DNA of 15,352 bases from Lachnospiraceae bacterium UBA4260 (GTDB lineage: Bacteria > Bacillota > Clostridia > Lachnospirales > Lachnospiraceae): contig DGWK01000029.1 in assembly GCA_002395235.1 (NCBI GenBank), forward strand, positions 69,322-84,673, read 5' to 3'. The position numbers were made by a program, and so were the translations under genes. This document shows, in pieces, positions 1 to 5,900 of this stretch. Positions within the stretch are counted from its first letter, which is position 1, and the number at the start of each line of letters is the position of its first letter. A model generated the notes under the pieces. That model searched no databases and was not told the origin of the DNA. It saw nothing but the letters and a program-made list of their open reading frames with translations.

Positions 1-320
1 GAAGTCAGCTTCATCAGCTCATCACAATACTGCTGCGGCAGCACGTCGGAATGAAGCGACATGATCTGCCCCAGCTTGACATAGGTGGGCCCCAGTTCTT
101 CCAGGATGGCCCGGAGTTTCTGCGGCGTCACGCCTCTCGTGACCTGGTGCTTTCGGAGAACCGCAGTGATCTCCCCCAGCCTTGCCCGATTGTCTATTTT
201 GGCCTTCTCGGACTGTGCGGCGCTCCCCTGTTCGTCCGTCTGAGGGCGATCCGGTCCCGGATCTGCCGCCTCATTCAGACCGCTGCCGGGAGCGGCGCCT
301 TTTTCTTTCTCTGCACTCAA
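1..320 (-). CDS. AarF/ABC1/UbiB family atypical kinase, N-terminal part (runs off the window)
   Basis: Only the first 106 codons are inside the window. Residues 77-106 contain LGPTYVKLGQIMSLHSDVLP, which holds the KxGQ motif (K82-Q85) typical of UbiB/ADCK-type atypical kinases. These proteins bind ATP and act at the membrane, and in respiring bacteria they support ubiquinone synthesis; the substrate in fermenting Firmicutes is not known. I chose a TTG start at 318-320. It is the first plausible start after the in-frame TAA of the upstream gene, and it has a GAGGA ribosome binding site (331-335) lying in the last two sense codons of that gene. The first 40 residues are rich in Ala, Gly, Pro and Glu and look like a disordered extension before the conserved part. 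Family call is confident; start is fairly confident; the rest of the protein cannot be judged. Confidence 0.88.
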   Translation of the reverse strand, partial: MSAEKEKGAAPGSGLNEAADPGPDRPQTDEQGSAAQSEKAKIDNRARLGEITAVLRKHQVTRGVTPQKLRAILEELGPTYVKLGQIMSLHSDVLPQQYCDELMKLT

Positions 321-326
321 TGATCG

Positions 327-662
327 TTAATCCTCAGTACCCGCGTTTTCCTCAGCCTTCCTGATCGCCTCTTTGAGCTTTCCCAGCTCTTCCGCGCTCA
401 GACCCTCGATCTGTTTCTCAAGACCCTCGACCTTCTTTTCCGCCTCGGCTTCCTTCTCCTTGGCCGACGCGGCAGCCTCGTCGATGCTCTTCTTCACATT
501 TCTCTTGAGCTCCTGGTTGAGTTCCTTGCCCTGCTCGACGGTGAGCTCGCCCTTTCTGACCAGCTCATCCACCATCTGCTGGGATTTCTCCGCAGTCATG
601 GCCGCCGCGCCGATCCCCATCAGAATGATTTTCTTAAGTCCGTCACCGAGTCTGCTTTCCAT
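327..662 (-). CDS. Phasin-like / PhaR-type small helical protein
   Basis: A 111-residue protein with a short hydrophobic segment at residues 9-21 (KKIILMGIGAAAM) followed by a highly charged Lys/Glu/Ala region. Residues 55-105 should form one long amphipathic helix or coiled coil. This matches short proteins of Firmicutes annotated as 'phasin family' or 'polyhydroxyalkanoate synthesis regulator', with the usual length of about 100-120 residues. True phasins coat PHA granules. No PHA synthase gene is visible here, so a role at the membrane or in binding a partner protein is at least as likely. The start ATG has an AAGGAGG ribosome binding site 5 nt upstream. It is followed, after only 6 nt, by the UbiB-family kinase in the same frame, and lies 38 nt after the DgkA-type gene, so the three are probably co-transcribed. 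Family call is good; the function is unknown. Confidence 0.85.
   Translation of the reverse strand: MESRLGDGLKKIILMGIGAAAMTAEKSQQMVDELVRKGELTVEQGKELNQELKRNVKKSIDEAAASAKEKEAEAEKKVEGLEKQIEGLSAEELGKLKEAIRKAEENAGTED
331..335 (-). promoter_or_regulatory. Ribosome binding site GAGGA deciding the TTG start of the UbiB-family gene
   Basis: On the minus strand GAGGA lies 10 nt before TTG (318-320) and overlaps the last Glu-Asp codons of the phasin-like gene. This suggests the kinase is translated by termination-coupled re-initiation after the upstream stop codon. Confidence 0.6.
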
Positions 663-700
663 ATCTGCCTCCTTTTGCGCTTTGCGAGCAATGAATATAT

Positions 701-1129
701 TTACGTTCTAATTAATAATGCGACAATAAATCGATACAGCTTGGGGAAAAAGATCGTTCCGCCCGCCACGGCCGCCCAGATCGACGCGATCAGAACGGCT
801 CCGGCCGCGCAGTCCTTGGCCCGCTTGGCCAGCGGCTCCCACTCATCCGTCACAAGGTCCACCACGGATTCGATCGCGGTGTTCATCAGCTCCATCCCCA
901 TGATCAGCCCGAACAGCAGAAAACAGATCAGCCACTCCGTCACCGAGATATGCAGTATGTTGCCGAAAATGAGCACCATGACTGCCGCGAAGCAGTGGAT
1001 CTTGATATTCCGTTCCTCTTTGAAACAGACCGCAAATCCATTCCACGCGTTTGCAAAGCTCTTAAGCAGCGACTGCCTTGTATGTTCCTTTTTGTTGCCG
1101 CTGTCCGGGTCTCTGATTATCTCTGCCAT
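701..1129 (-). CDS. dgkA: DgkA-type diacylglycerol/undecaprenol kinase
   Basis: A 142-residue integral membrane kinase. The family signature ELMNTAIESVVD is at residues 80-91, followed by AKRAKDCAAGAV (101-112); these carry the conserved Glu, Asn and Lys-Asp residues of the active site. Three membrane helices are visible at about 45-62, 64-83 and 108-128. In Gram-positives this family mainly phosphorylates undecaprenol, and so recycles the lipid carrier for cell-wall synthesis, rather than diacylglycerol. I prefer the ATG at 1127-1129 to longer in-frame starts at 1189 and 1210. The 1189 ATG has its GGAG directly adjacent, and a good extended -10 box lies at 1159-1164, inside the longer versions. 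The gene leads into the phasin-like and UbiB-like genes. Diacylglycerol kinase activity cannot be excluded. Confidence 0.92.
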   Translation of the reverse strand: MAEIIRDPDSGNKKEHTRQSLLKSFANAWNGFAVCFKEERNIKIHCFAAVMVLIFGNILHISVTEWLICFLLFGLIMGMELMNTAIESVVDLVTDEWEPLAKRAKDCAAGAVLIASIWAAVAGGTIFFPKLYRFIVALLIRT

Positions 1130-1158
1130 CGCTTCTGTTCCGCCTTTCCTATCAAAAT

Positions 1159-1167
1159 AGTATATCA
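1159..1167 (-). promoter_or_regulatory. Candidate extended -10 promoter of dgkA
   Basis: On the minus strand TGATATACT gives a TG-n-TATACT extended -10 box, 29 nt before the preferred dgkA start. No good -35 hexamer is seen 16-18 nt further upstream, which is tolerable for extended -10 promoters. Confidence 0.4.
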
Positions 1168-1234
1168 CTATTTGGCCTCGGACGGACATCTCCTTGTGCC
1201 GCTTTTGCACGGATTTCTTTGCCGGAACGACGCT

Positions 1235-1270
1235 GCCCCGCGAGATGAAGTTTTCTCCATCCCGCGGGGC
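1235..1270 (-). terminator. GC-rich hairpin after the phosphoesterase gene, possible terminator without U-tract
   Basis: Arms 1235-1247 and 1258-1270 form a 13-bp stem with a 10-nt loop. Read on the minus strand, every position pairs, with one G-U wobble; on the plus strand the same position is an A-C mismatch. The structure therefore fits minus-strand RNA, which is the strand of the gene ending at 1302. No run of U follows, so it may be a weak terminator, or an RNA 3'-end stabiliser in front of dgkA. A second, AT-richer inverted repeat (1281-1288 with 1295-1302) touches the stop codon. Confidence 0.45.
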
Positions 1271-1301
1271 AAATATCGGAAGATCTTCATGTCGGAAGAT
1301 C

Positions 1302-2153
1302 TCAGTGGATCCTTATGATCTGCTCATACAGCATGATATATTTGTCCATAAACTGCCTGTTGTCGTGGTAGTGGCCGAAGAACCACTTCCTGAACTCCAC
1401 CGTCTCTGCGATGGTGTCAAAATAGCCCGCCAGCCTGTTCTGCTCCCCGTAACCCATCATGGCTGCCACCTGCAGCGGCGCGCAGTGTGAGATCACAAAA
1501 TCCACCTGATTTCCGTGTGCCTGCAGATTCCTGACTCCCCGCTCCATCTCCTCCTGGGAAGGGAGTTCTCTCTCCCACCAGGAAATATGGTCTACGCGGA
1601 ACTGCCTGCCGAGCCTGTTCCACCTCTTATATTCCTGACTGAACGCTTCTTTATCGCCGAACTGTGCCGGATGCAGGATCCCGTCCTGAATATCATGGCT
1701 TGCGGCTCCGCCGAAAACAAAGAAGGAGACGCCGTCCAACTCGAAAACATATCCTCGCATGAGGTGATATACATTCTCCCTGATCCGATGGGCCCTTCCG
1801 CCGTGGAAGTCCACTTCCGGGTAGGCGCTGTCCAGCCGGTCAAAGTTCTCGTGATTGCCGTCGCAAAAGAGCACCGTGAAGGGCTTGCCGGCCAGCCAGT
1901 CCAGCCAGTATTTCTCCTCCCTGGACTCGCCGTGGTCCCCGGCAATCACATCCCCAAAAGCACTGCGGGAAGCGTCATAGCGGCTGTCGTAATTCCATAC
2001 GCAGCCGAAATCTCCGCAGATGATCACATAATCGTTTTCCGTCATCCCGCGCTGTTCGGGAAAACTCTTTTGGTTCAGCCTGCTGCTGACTCCGTCCACT
2101 CCGTAAACGCTGAGCCTGGTCGGGCCGTGGGTATCGCCTGTCACATAGATCAT
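1302..2153 (-). CDS. Calcineurin-like metallophosphoesterase
   Basis: A 283-residue protein carrying all five motifs of the two-metal calcineurin-like phosphoesterase fold in order: GDTHG (6-10), GDFG (47-50), GNHE (99-102), SHC with His223, and GHYHDN (260-265). It should be an active cytosolic metal-dependent phosphodiesterase or phosphatase; there is no signal peptide or membrane helix. The substrate cannot be told from sequence. The start ATG directly precedes the first metal motif and has an AAAGGAGG site 8 nt upstream, so it is firm. The gene appears to be monocistronic, with its own candidate promoter at 2232-2260 and a hairpin after its stop. The fold assignment is near certain. Confidence 0.93.
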   Translation of the reverse strand: MIYVTGDTHGPTRLSVYGVDGVSSRLNQKSFPEQRGMTENDYVIICGDFGCVWNYDSRYDASRSAFGDVIAGDHGESREEKYWLDWLAGKPFTVLFCDGNHENFDRLDSAYPEVDFHGGRAHRIRENVYHLMRGYVFELDGVSFFVFGGAASHDIQDGILHPAQFGDKEAFSQEYKRWNRLGRQFRVDHISWWERELPSQEEMERGVRNLQAHGNQVDFVISHCAPLQVAAMMGYGEQNRLAGYFDTIAETVEFRKWFFGHYHDNRQFMDKYIMLYEQIIRIH

Positions 2154-2231
2154 CGCCTGCCTCCTTTCATCAGTTCTTGCATGCAGGGTCTGCTTCCTGC
2201 ATTTCTCTTTTAAGCAATTGATTTACCTTTG

Positions 2232-2260
2232 ATTTTACCTCGCGATATTCCTGTGTCCAA
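2232..2260 (-). promoter_or_regulatory. Candidate sigma-A promoter of the phosphoesterase gene
   Basis: On the minus strand TTGGAC (2255-2260) and TAAAAT (2232-2237) are separated by exactly 17 nt. The -10 matches the consensus in 5 of 6 positions; the -35 matches only TTG. It lies about 80 nt before the start codon. Confidence 0.4.
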
Positions 2261-2316
2261 TCTACTGCAAGTATAACGGGCAGACACATCTCTCCCTGTA
2301 ATTCCCGGTAAAGCTC

Positions 2317-2361
2317 AAAAACATCAGAGATCCGGCACGGAGTGCCGGATCTCTGATGTTT
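2317..2361 (-). terminator. Perfect 20-bp hairpin, likely intrinsic terminator downstream of glcD
   Basis: Positions 2319-2338 and 2342-2361 pair perfectly over 20 bp with a 3-nt loop. On the minus strand the structure ends in five consecutive Ts (2321-2317), partly within the stem, followed by GAGC and three more Ts. This suits termination of minus-strand transcripts from glcD, although it lies about 220 nt after that stop codon. On the plus strand only TTTAG follows. Confidence 0.6.
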
Positions 2362-2579
2362 AGAGGTATATGTTTGACTGATTCGGATGAAGAATTCGTC
2401 TTTTTTCGCTGTCTCTTTGGAATAGGGAAAGCGACACTAGCGCAGTTATGCCGCTTTCTCTGTTCAGAGTTCTCTCATTGAGTAATACATATGAGATGCT
2501 TTCGGTGACGGATTAATTTATCATTTCCGCAGTGACAGCGGGAACTCTCTTGTTCTGTTTTTGTTTCGTATCCTGTCGA
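2362..2579. other. Non-coding stretch between glcD stop and its terminator
   Basis: The gap between glcD and the phosphoesterase gene (2154-2579) exceeds 400 bases. Besides the promoter and 20-bp hairpin listed separately, this part holds only a weaker hairpin (about 2425-2433 with 2452-2460, 18-nt loop). I see no supported gene: open frames here are short and lack ribosome binding sites. It would be a long 3' untranslated region of the glcD mRNA if transcription stops at the hairpin. Confidence 0.5.
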
Positions 2580-4004
2580 TCACTGAACCTTGTAGCAGAT
2601 CTTACCGGGATTCAGGATCATCTTGGGATCGAAGACATGCTTGATGCCTTCCATGAGGCGCATCTGCGTCGCTCCGGAGAAGTCAGCCAGATAATCCATC
2701 TTGCCGTGGCCGATTCCGTGCTCACCGGAGATCAGGCCGCCCATCTCAGCTGCCTTGGCGTAGATATCCTTCATGAACACTTCGACGTCCTTCTTGAAGG
2801 TCGCCTCATCGACAGTGTCGTCGCCGCATGCATAGATGTGGAGGTTACCGTCTCCAGCATGACCGAAGCTCTTGATCTTGAAGCAGTATCTCTCCTCTGT
2901 GGATTTGACATACTTGAGATACTCCGCGATCTTTGTGACGGGAACGACTACGTCGCACTCATCCAGCCACTTGGTCTCGGCCTCGATCGCCTCGAGGAAG
3001 GAAGAACGGGCCGCCCACGCGTCGCGCTTCTTGGCGGGAGAATCAGCGACCAGAACATCGATCGCGCCCTCTTCGAGGACTACTTCCGCTGCCTTCTCAA
3101 CCAGGTCATTGAGCTGGTCAAAATCGTCACCGTCGAAAGTGACGAGCAGGTAGGCACCGACTTCTACGCCGCCGATCTGCTTGGGGAAGGTCTCTCTGCC
3201 GATAAATCTCTCGGAAGCGAGAACGATCTCTCTCTCCATGAACTCTACAGCCTGGGGATTCAGGCGGTTCTTCATGAACAGCGGAACTGTTGCGATGCAG
3301 TCATCCAGGTTCTCGTAAGGGATGATCAGTGAGATCGTCTCCTTGGGAGCGGGGATTACCTTGAGAGTGAGCTCTGTGATGATGCCGAGTGTGCCCTCGG
3401 AACCGATCATCAGGTTGAGCAGGGAATAACCGGTGCTCGTCTTGGAGACCGTCGCGCCCAGCTTAATGATCTCGCCGGTGGGAAGGACTACGGTCATGGC
3501 GCGCACATAGTCTCTCGTGCAGCCGTACTTTACGGCGCGCATGCCGCCTGCGTTTGTAGATACGTTGCCGCCCAGGGTCGCGAACTTCTCGCCCGGATCC
3601 GGGGGATAAAGGAGGCCTCGGCCAAGAGCGTCCTCGGCCAGATCGTGCAGAAGGACGCCGGGCTGTACGCGGACAACGAAATTATCCTCATCGTACTCCA
3701 GAATCTTGTTCATCTTCTGCATGTCGATCATGACACCGCCATGAATGGCGACGGACGCTCCCGTCAGGCCTGTACCGGCGCCGCGAGGGATGATCGGAAT
3801 GTTGTTCTCGTAACAGAGTTTCGCGATAGCGGCGATATCCTCTGTCGTTGTCCCGTCTACAACTACTTCGGGGGGATTTGAGCCGTAGATGGGCATCTCG
3901 TCGCGGTAAAAATCTTCATTGATGTCACTTCCTGTGTGCACCTTTCCAGGCACGATCTTCTCGAGCTGTGCGATGAACTCAGGGGTCACTTTGTTGTACT
4001 GCAT
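2580..4004 (-). CDS. FAD-linked 2-hydroxyacid dehydrogenase, GlcD / D-lactate dehydrogenase family
   Basis: A 474-residue flavoprotein of the usual length for GlcD-type enzymes. The PCMH-type FAD domain spans about 45-220 and includes PRGAGTGLTGAS (73-84), the PPDPG..ATLGGNVSTNAGG stretch (134-154) and NLMIGSEGTLGIITE (197-211). The C-terminal catalytic cap includes GHAGDGNLH (381-389) and GEHGIG (427-432), whose histidines serve substrate or metal binding in this family. It should oxidise D-lactate, glycolate or a similar 2-hydroxy acid in the cytosol. No etfA/etfB pair lies beside it, although electron-bifurcating relatives in anaerobes use one, so the electron acceptor is open. The start has AAAGGAG 6 nt upstream. 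The FadR/GntR regulator gene just upstream, and the tandem palindromes in the promoter, suggest control by an organic acid. Family certain, exact substrate not. Confidence 0.93.
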   Translation of the reverse strand: MQYNKVTPEFIAQLEKIVPGKVHTGSDINEDFYRDEMPIYGSNPPEVVVDGTTTEDIAAIAKLCYENNIPIIPRGAGTGLTGASVAIHGGVMIDMQKMNKILEYDEDNFVVRVQPGVLLHDLAEDALGRGLLYPPDPGEKFATLGGNVSTNAGGMRAVKYGCTRDYVRAMTVVLPTGEIIKLGATVSKTSTGYSLLNLMIGSEGTLGIITELTLKVIPAPKETISLIIPYENLDDCIATVPLFMKNRLNPQAVEFMEREIVLASERFIGRETFPKQIGGVEVGAYLLVTFDGDDFDQLNDLVEKAAEVVLEEGAIDVLVADSPAKKRDAWAARSSFLEAIEAETKWLDECDVVVPVTKIAEYLKYVKSTEERYCFKIKSFGHAGDGNLHIYACGDDTVDEATFKKDVEVFMKDIYAKAAEMGGLISGEHGIGHGKMDYLADFSGATQMRLMEGIKHVFDPKMILNPGKICYKVQ

Positions 4005-4114
4005 ATCAAGCTCCTTTCATGACTCCGTTCACTCCTGAACGTTTACTGCTCCCGGGCGGAATAACTGCCGCTTGCCGAACAGTACTGCTTTCACTGTGTC
4101 CTAAATATTACCCC

Positions 4115-4130
4115 AATTGGTCAACCAATT
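4115..4130. promoter_or_regulatory. Operator 1: inverted repeat for a GntR/FadR-type regulator
   Basis: AATTGGTCAACCAATT consists of two perfect 7-bp arms around a 2-nt centre. TGGT/ACCA half-sites are the known recognition core of FadR-subfamily GntR regulators. The site lies in the predicted glcD leader, about 30 bp past the transcription start, and a regulator of this subfamily is encoded directly upstream. Binding is inferred. Confidence 0.65.
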
Positions 4131-4138
4131 TTGCTGTA

Positions 4139-4150
4139 TTGGTTCTACCA
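4139..4150. promoter_or_regulatory. Operator 2: TTGGT-TCT-ACCA palindrome
   Basis: The TGGT-N3-ACCA arrangement is the classic FadR-type spacing. Its centre lies about 22 bp from that of operator 1, roughly two helical turns, so two dimers could bind on the same face. It begins only about 6 bp past the predicted glcD start of transcription, a position that would block RNA polymerase. Confidence 0.6.
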
Positions 4151-4162
4151 CTTTATAGTTAA

Positions 4163-4191
4163 ATGATAGCGTCGACTGTGCAAATTGTCAA
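4163..4191 (-). promoter_or_regulatory. Strong sigma-A-type promoter of glcD
   Basis: On the minus strand TTGACA (4186-4191, perfect -35) and TATCAT (4163-4168) are separated by exactly 17 nt. Transcription would begin near 4156, giving a leader of about 150 nt before the glcD ATG, with both operators inside its first 45 nt. Confidence 0.75.
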
Positions 4192-4216
4192 TAAAACAAT
4201 CCGAACAGACGACGCT
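4168..4216. repeat. Imperfect inverted repeat enclosing the glcD -35 box
   Basis: AGCGTCGACTGT (4168-4179) and ACAGACGACGCT (4205-4216) pair at 11 of 12 positions. A nested 5-bp pair, ATTGT (4184-4188) with ACAAT (4196-4200), lies inside. It may be another regulator site or a fold in read-through RNA from the regulator gene. No U-run follows on the minus strand, so it is not a standard terminator. Confidence 0.5.
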
Positions 4217-4260
4217 TTCTATATTTTCACCAATTTATCCCAAAATATTTTGTAACTATT

Positions 4261-4962
4261 TCACTGAAGGTCTCTGAATTGTCTGATATATTCAAAATGC
4301 CTGTTCAGCCCCTCAAGACCGGTCCGCAGATCGCTGTTCACAACTCCCATGACCAGCATCCGGTGCGCGTCCTCGAGCTTGTCGTTGCTCTTCATCCCTT
4401 CAATGATCTTGCCGCGAAAGACGGGGATATAGGACTCGATCACATTGGTCAGAGCCCGGTAGGTCGTGATCAGATAGTCGTTCCGGGAGGCCTCGATCAG
4501 CGTCATATGGAGCGCCATGTCGTGCTCATATCTCTCTTTCTCCGTCTCGGCCTTGAGGAGCTCCTCCAGGTGCCTTCCGATCAGGATCTTCTGCTGCTCC
4601 GAGGCGTAATCCACCGCCAGGTGCATGGCTTCGCGCTCCAGACACCAGCGGAACTGCGTCAGATCGTCCCGCCCCATTCCTTTCATGGTGTAGATCAGGG
4701 ACAGCGTCTCCGTCATCGGCTCGTCAAAATTCAGAGAGATGTAGTGTCCCGCCCCTTGCGTAGAGGACGTCACGCCCATATTCTCGAGGATCCGCAGTCC
4801 TTCTCTGACGGAATTGCGGCTGATCCCCAGCTGCTCGGCCAGTTCCCTCTCACCGGGAAGTCTCTCCCCCGGTTTGAGATTTCCGCTGAGCACCTGTCCC
4901 CTCACATGGTCGATCACAAGCTTATACGGTTTATCCTTTTTTTCTTCTTCCTGACTGCTCAT
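4261..4962 (-). CDS. FadR-subfamily GntR transcriptional regulator
   Basis: A 233-residue DNA-binding regulator. The winged helix covers about 12-78, with the recognition region ELAEQLGISRNSVREGLRIL at 40-59 and the PGERLPGERELA lead-in usual for GntR proteins. The all-helical FCD ligand domain covers about 98-230 and keeps the expected metal-binding set: Asp148 and His152 (DMALH), His200 and His222. Such domains sense small carboxylates such as lactate, glycolate or pyruvate. I chose the ATG at 4960-4962, with GAGGA 8 nt upstream; a TTG five codons earlier overlaps that ribosome binding site. Its target is very likely the adjacent glcD gene, whose promoter carries two matching palindromes, and probably it acts as a repressor. 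Autoregulation is less clear. Subfamily confident; ligand inferred. Confidence 0.92.
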   Translation of the reverse strand: MSSQEEEKKDKPYKLVIDHVRGQVLSGNLKPGERLPGERELAEQLGISRNSVREGLRILENMGVTSSTQGAGHYISLNFDEPMTETLSLIYTMKGMGRDDLTQFRWCLEREAMHLAVDYASEQQKILIGRHLEELLKAETEKERYEHDMALHMTLIEASRNDYLITTYRALTNVIESYIPVFRGKIIEGMKSNDKLEDAHRMLVMGVVNSDLRTGLEGLNRHFEYIRQFRDLQ

Positions 4963-5022
4963 TGCCGTTTTCCTCAATACAATGACCCTGCCCGTAAAAT
5001 TCGCTCGGTTACGGCAGCTTGA

Positions 5023-5078
5023 TTAAGGCAGATCACTTAAACCAGATCAATTAAACCAGATTATTTAAGACAGATCAT
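5023..5078. repeat. Four tandem degenerate 14-bp repeats overlapping the end of pgeF
   Basis: Units start at 5023, 5037, 5051 and 5065, reading TTAAGGCAGATCAC, TTAAACCAGATCAA, TTAAACCAGATTAT and TTAAGACAGATCAT. The last unit codes for the final residues of PgeF, and its stop TAA (5061-5063) straddles the unit boundary. The others lie between pgeF and the regulator gene. On the minus strand each unit reads like nTGATCTGnnTTAA, so stop triplets recur in changing frames. Confidence 0.8.
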
Positions 5079-5804
5079 CGAGCCGTTTCTACCGGTCACG
5101 TGATGATCGCCCCTGTAAGAATGATACTCTTTTCTGCCGCACATCGTACAGATACCGCTGAGAAAGATATTCCCTTCTGGTATCCCCATCTGCATGAGCA
5201 GGTCGCGGTTGATCTGCGCCGTATCCATGTAGTATTTCTGTCTTCCGTTAACCACACGGTCCTTGCGGCAATATTTTGACACATCTACGATGGAGCGGAA
5301 CTGCTCCACGACATCTTCCTCGATCTCAAAGCAGCACCCCAGGATGCTCGGATTGATGTAAATCTCGATGTCCCGCGGGTCGCAGCCGTAGTGATCCGTC
5401 ATGATCTGCGCGGCCTTCGGCGCGATCTTCTGCACGGTTCCCTTCCAGCCGCTGTGCACATTCCCGATCACCTTCCTGACCGGGTCGTACAAAAAGACGC
5501 TCTGACAGTCCGCCGTGTGGATCTCCAGGGCGACGCCCCGCAGGTCCGTGACAAGGCCGTCCGCCTCTCCTGTCTCCTCCTGCAGATTCTGTTCGTCTAT
5601 AATGACCACTCTGTCGCCGTGAACCTGCCTGGTGCACTGCTTGACAGCGCGGAATTTGTATCCGAAATCGGACTCGATCGATTCGATCAGGTTCTCTCTC
5701 CCGCCTGCTTCCAGAGCTTTTCCGCCGAAATCGACGGGTTTGCGGGAATAAAAGGACAGGATCCTGTCATTGTTGATCCTGTCAAATGTAAAATACTTAT
5801 CCAT
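5061..5804 (-). CDS. pgeF: PgeF/YfiH/LACC1 family purine nucleoside phosphorylase (formerly 'polyphenol oxidase')
   Basis: A 247-residue cytosolic protein of standard family length. The three zinc ligands of the family are present: His62 in RQVHGDR, Cys100 in TADCQ and His117 in NVHSGWKGT. The C-terminal RKEYHSYRGD block is also conserved. Bacterial relatives act on purine nucleosides (phosphorolysis, deamination), and the Escherichia coli member has been linked to editing of peptidoglycan precursors; which role applies here is not decided by sequence. ATG start with AGGAG 7 nt upstream. It follows cbiO by 96 nt with no clear terminator between, so it may be expressed from the cbi operon, without an obvious functional link. 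The older 'laccase' label would be misleading. Confidence 0.92.
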   Translation of the reverse strand: MDKYFTFDRINNDRILSFYSRKPVDFGGKALEAGGRENLIESIESDFGYKFRAVKQCTRQVHGDRVVIIDEQNLQEETGEADGLVTDLRGVALEIHTADCQSVFLYDPVRKVIGNVHSGWKGTVQKIAPKAAQIMTDHYGCDPRDIEIYINPSILGCCFEIEEDVVEQFRSIVDVSKYCRKDRVVNGRQKYYMDTAQINRDLLMQMGIPEGNIFLSGICTMCGRKEYHSYRGDHHVTGRNGSMICLK

Positions 5805-5900
5805 AAGATCTCCTGATTATGCCAGGCTGCCTGTGCCGGGCCGGTTTTCTCCTTTCAGTATCCTTTCAAACATGAATAAATGCAAGACCTTTCCGGCTCC

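Noticed and set aside
1130..1210. Longer N-terminus for DgkA (starts at 1189 or 1210)
   Set aside because: The extra residues are outside the family core, the 1189 start has no proper spacing to a ribosome binding site, and a good -10 box lies within the extension.
2356..2481. A 41-codon plus-strand open frame starting inside the 20-bp hairpin
   Set aside because: No ribosome binding site, start codon buried in the stem, and no family resemblance.
2532..3332. A 266-codon open frame on the plus strand
   Set aside because: It is antisense to the glcD coding sequence, with no ribosome binding site and no recognisable domain.
5817..5873. An 18-codon frame on the minus strand between cbiO and pgeF
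   Set aside because: It lacks a ribosome binding site and contains nothing that looks like a leader peptide.
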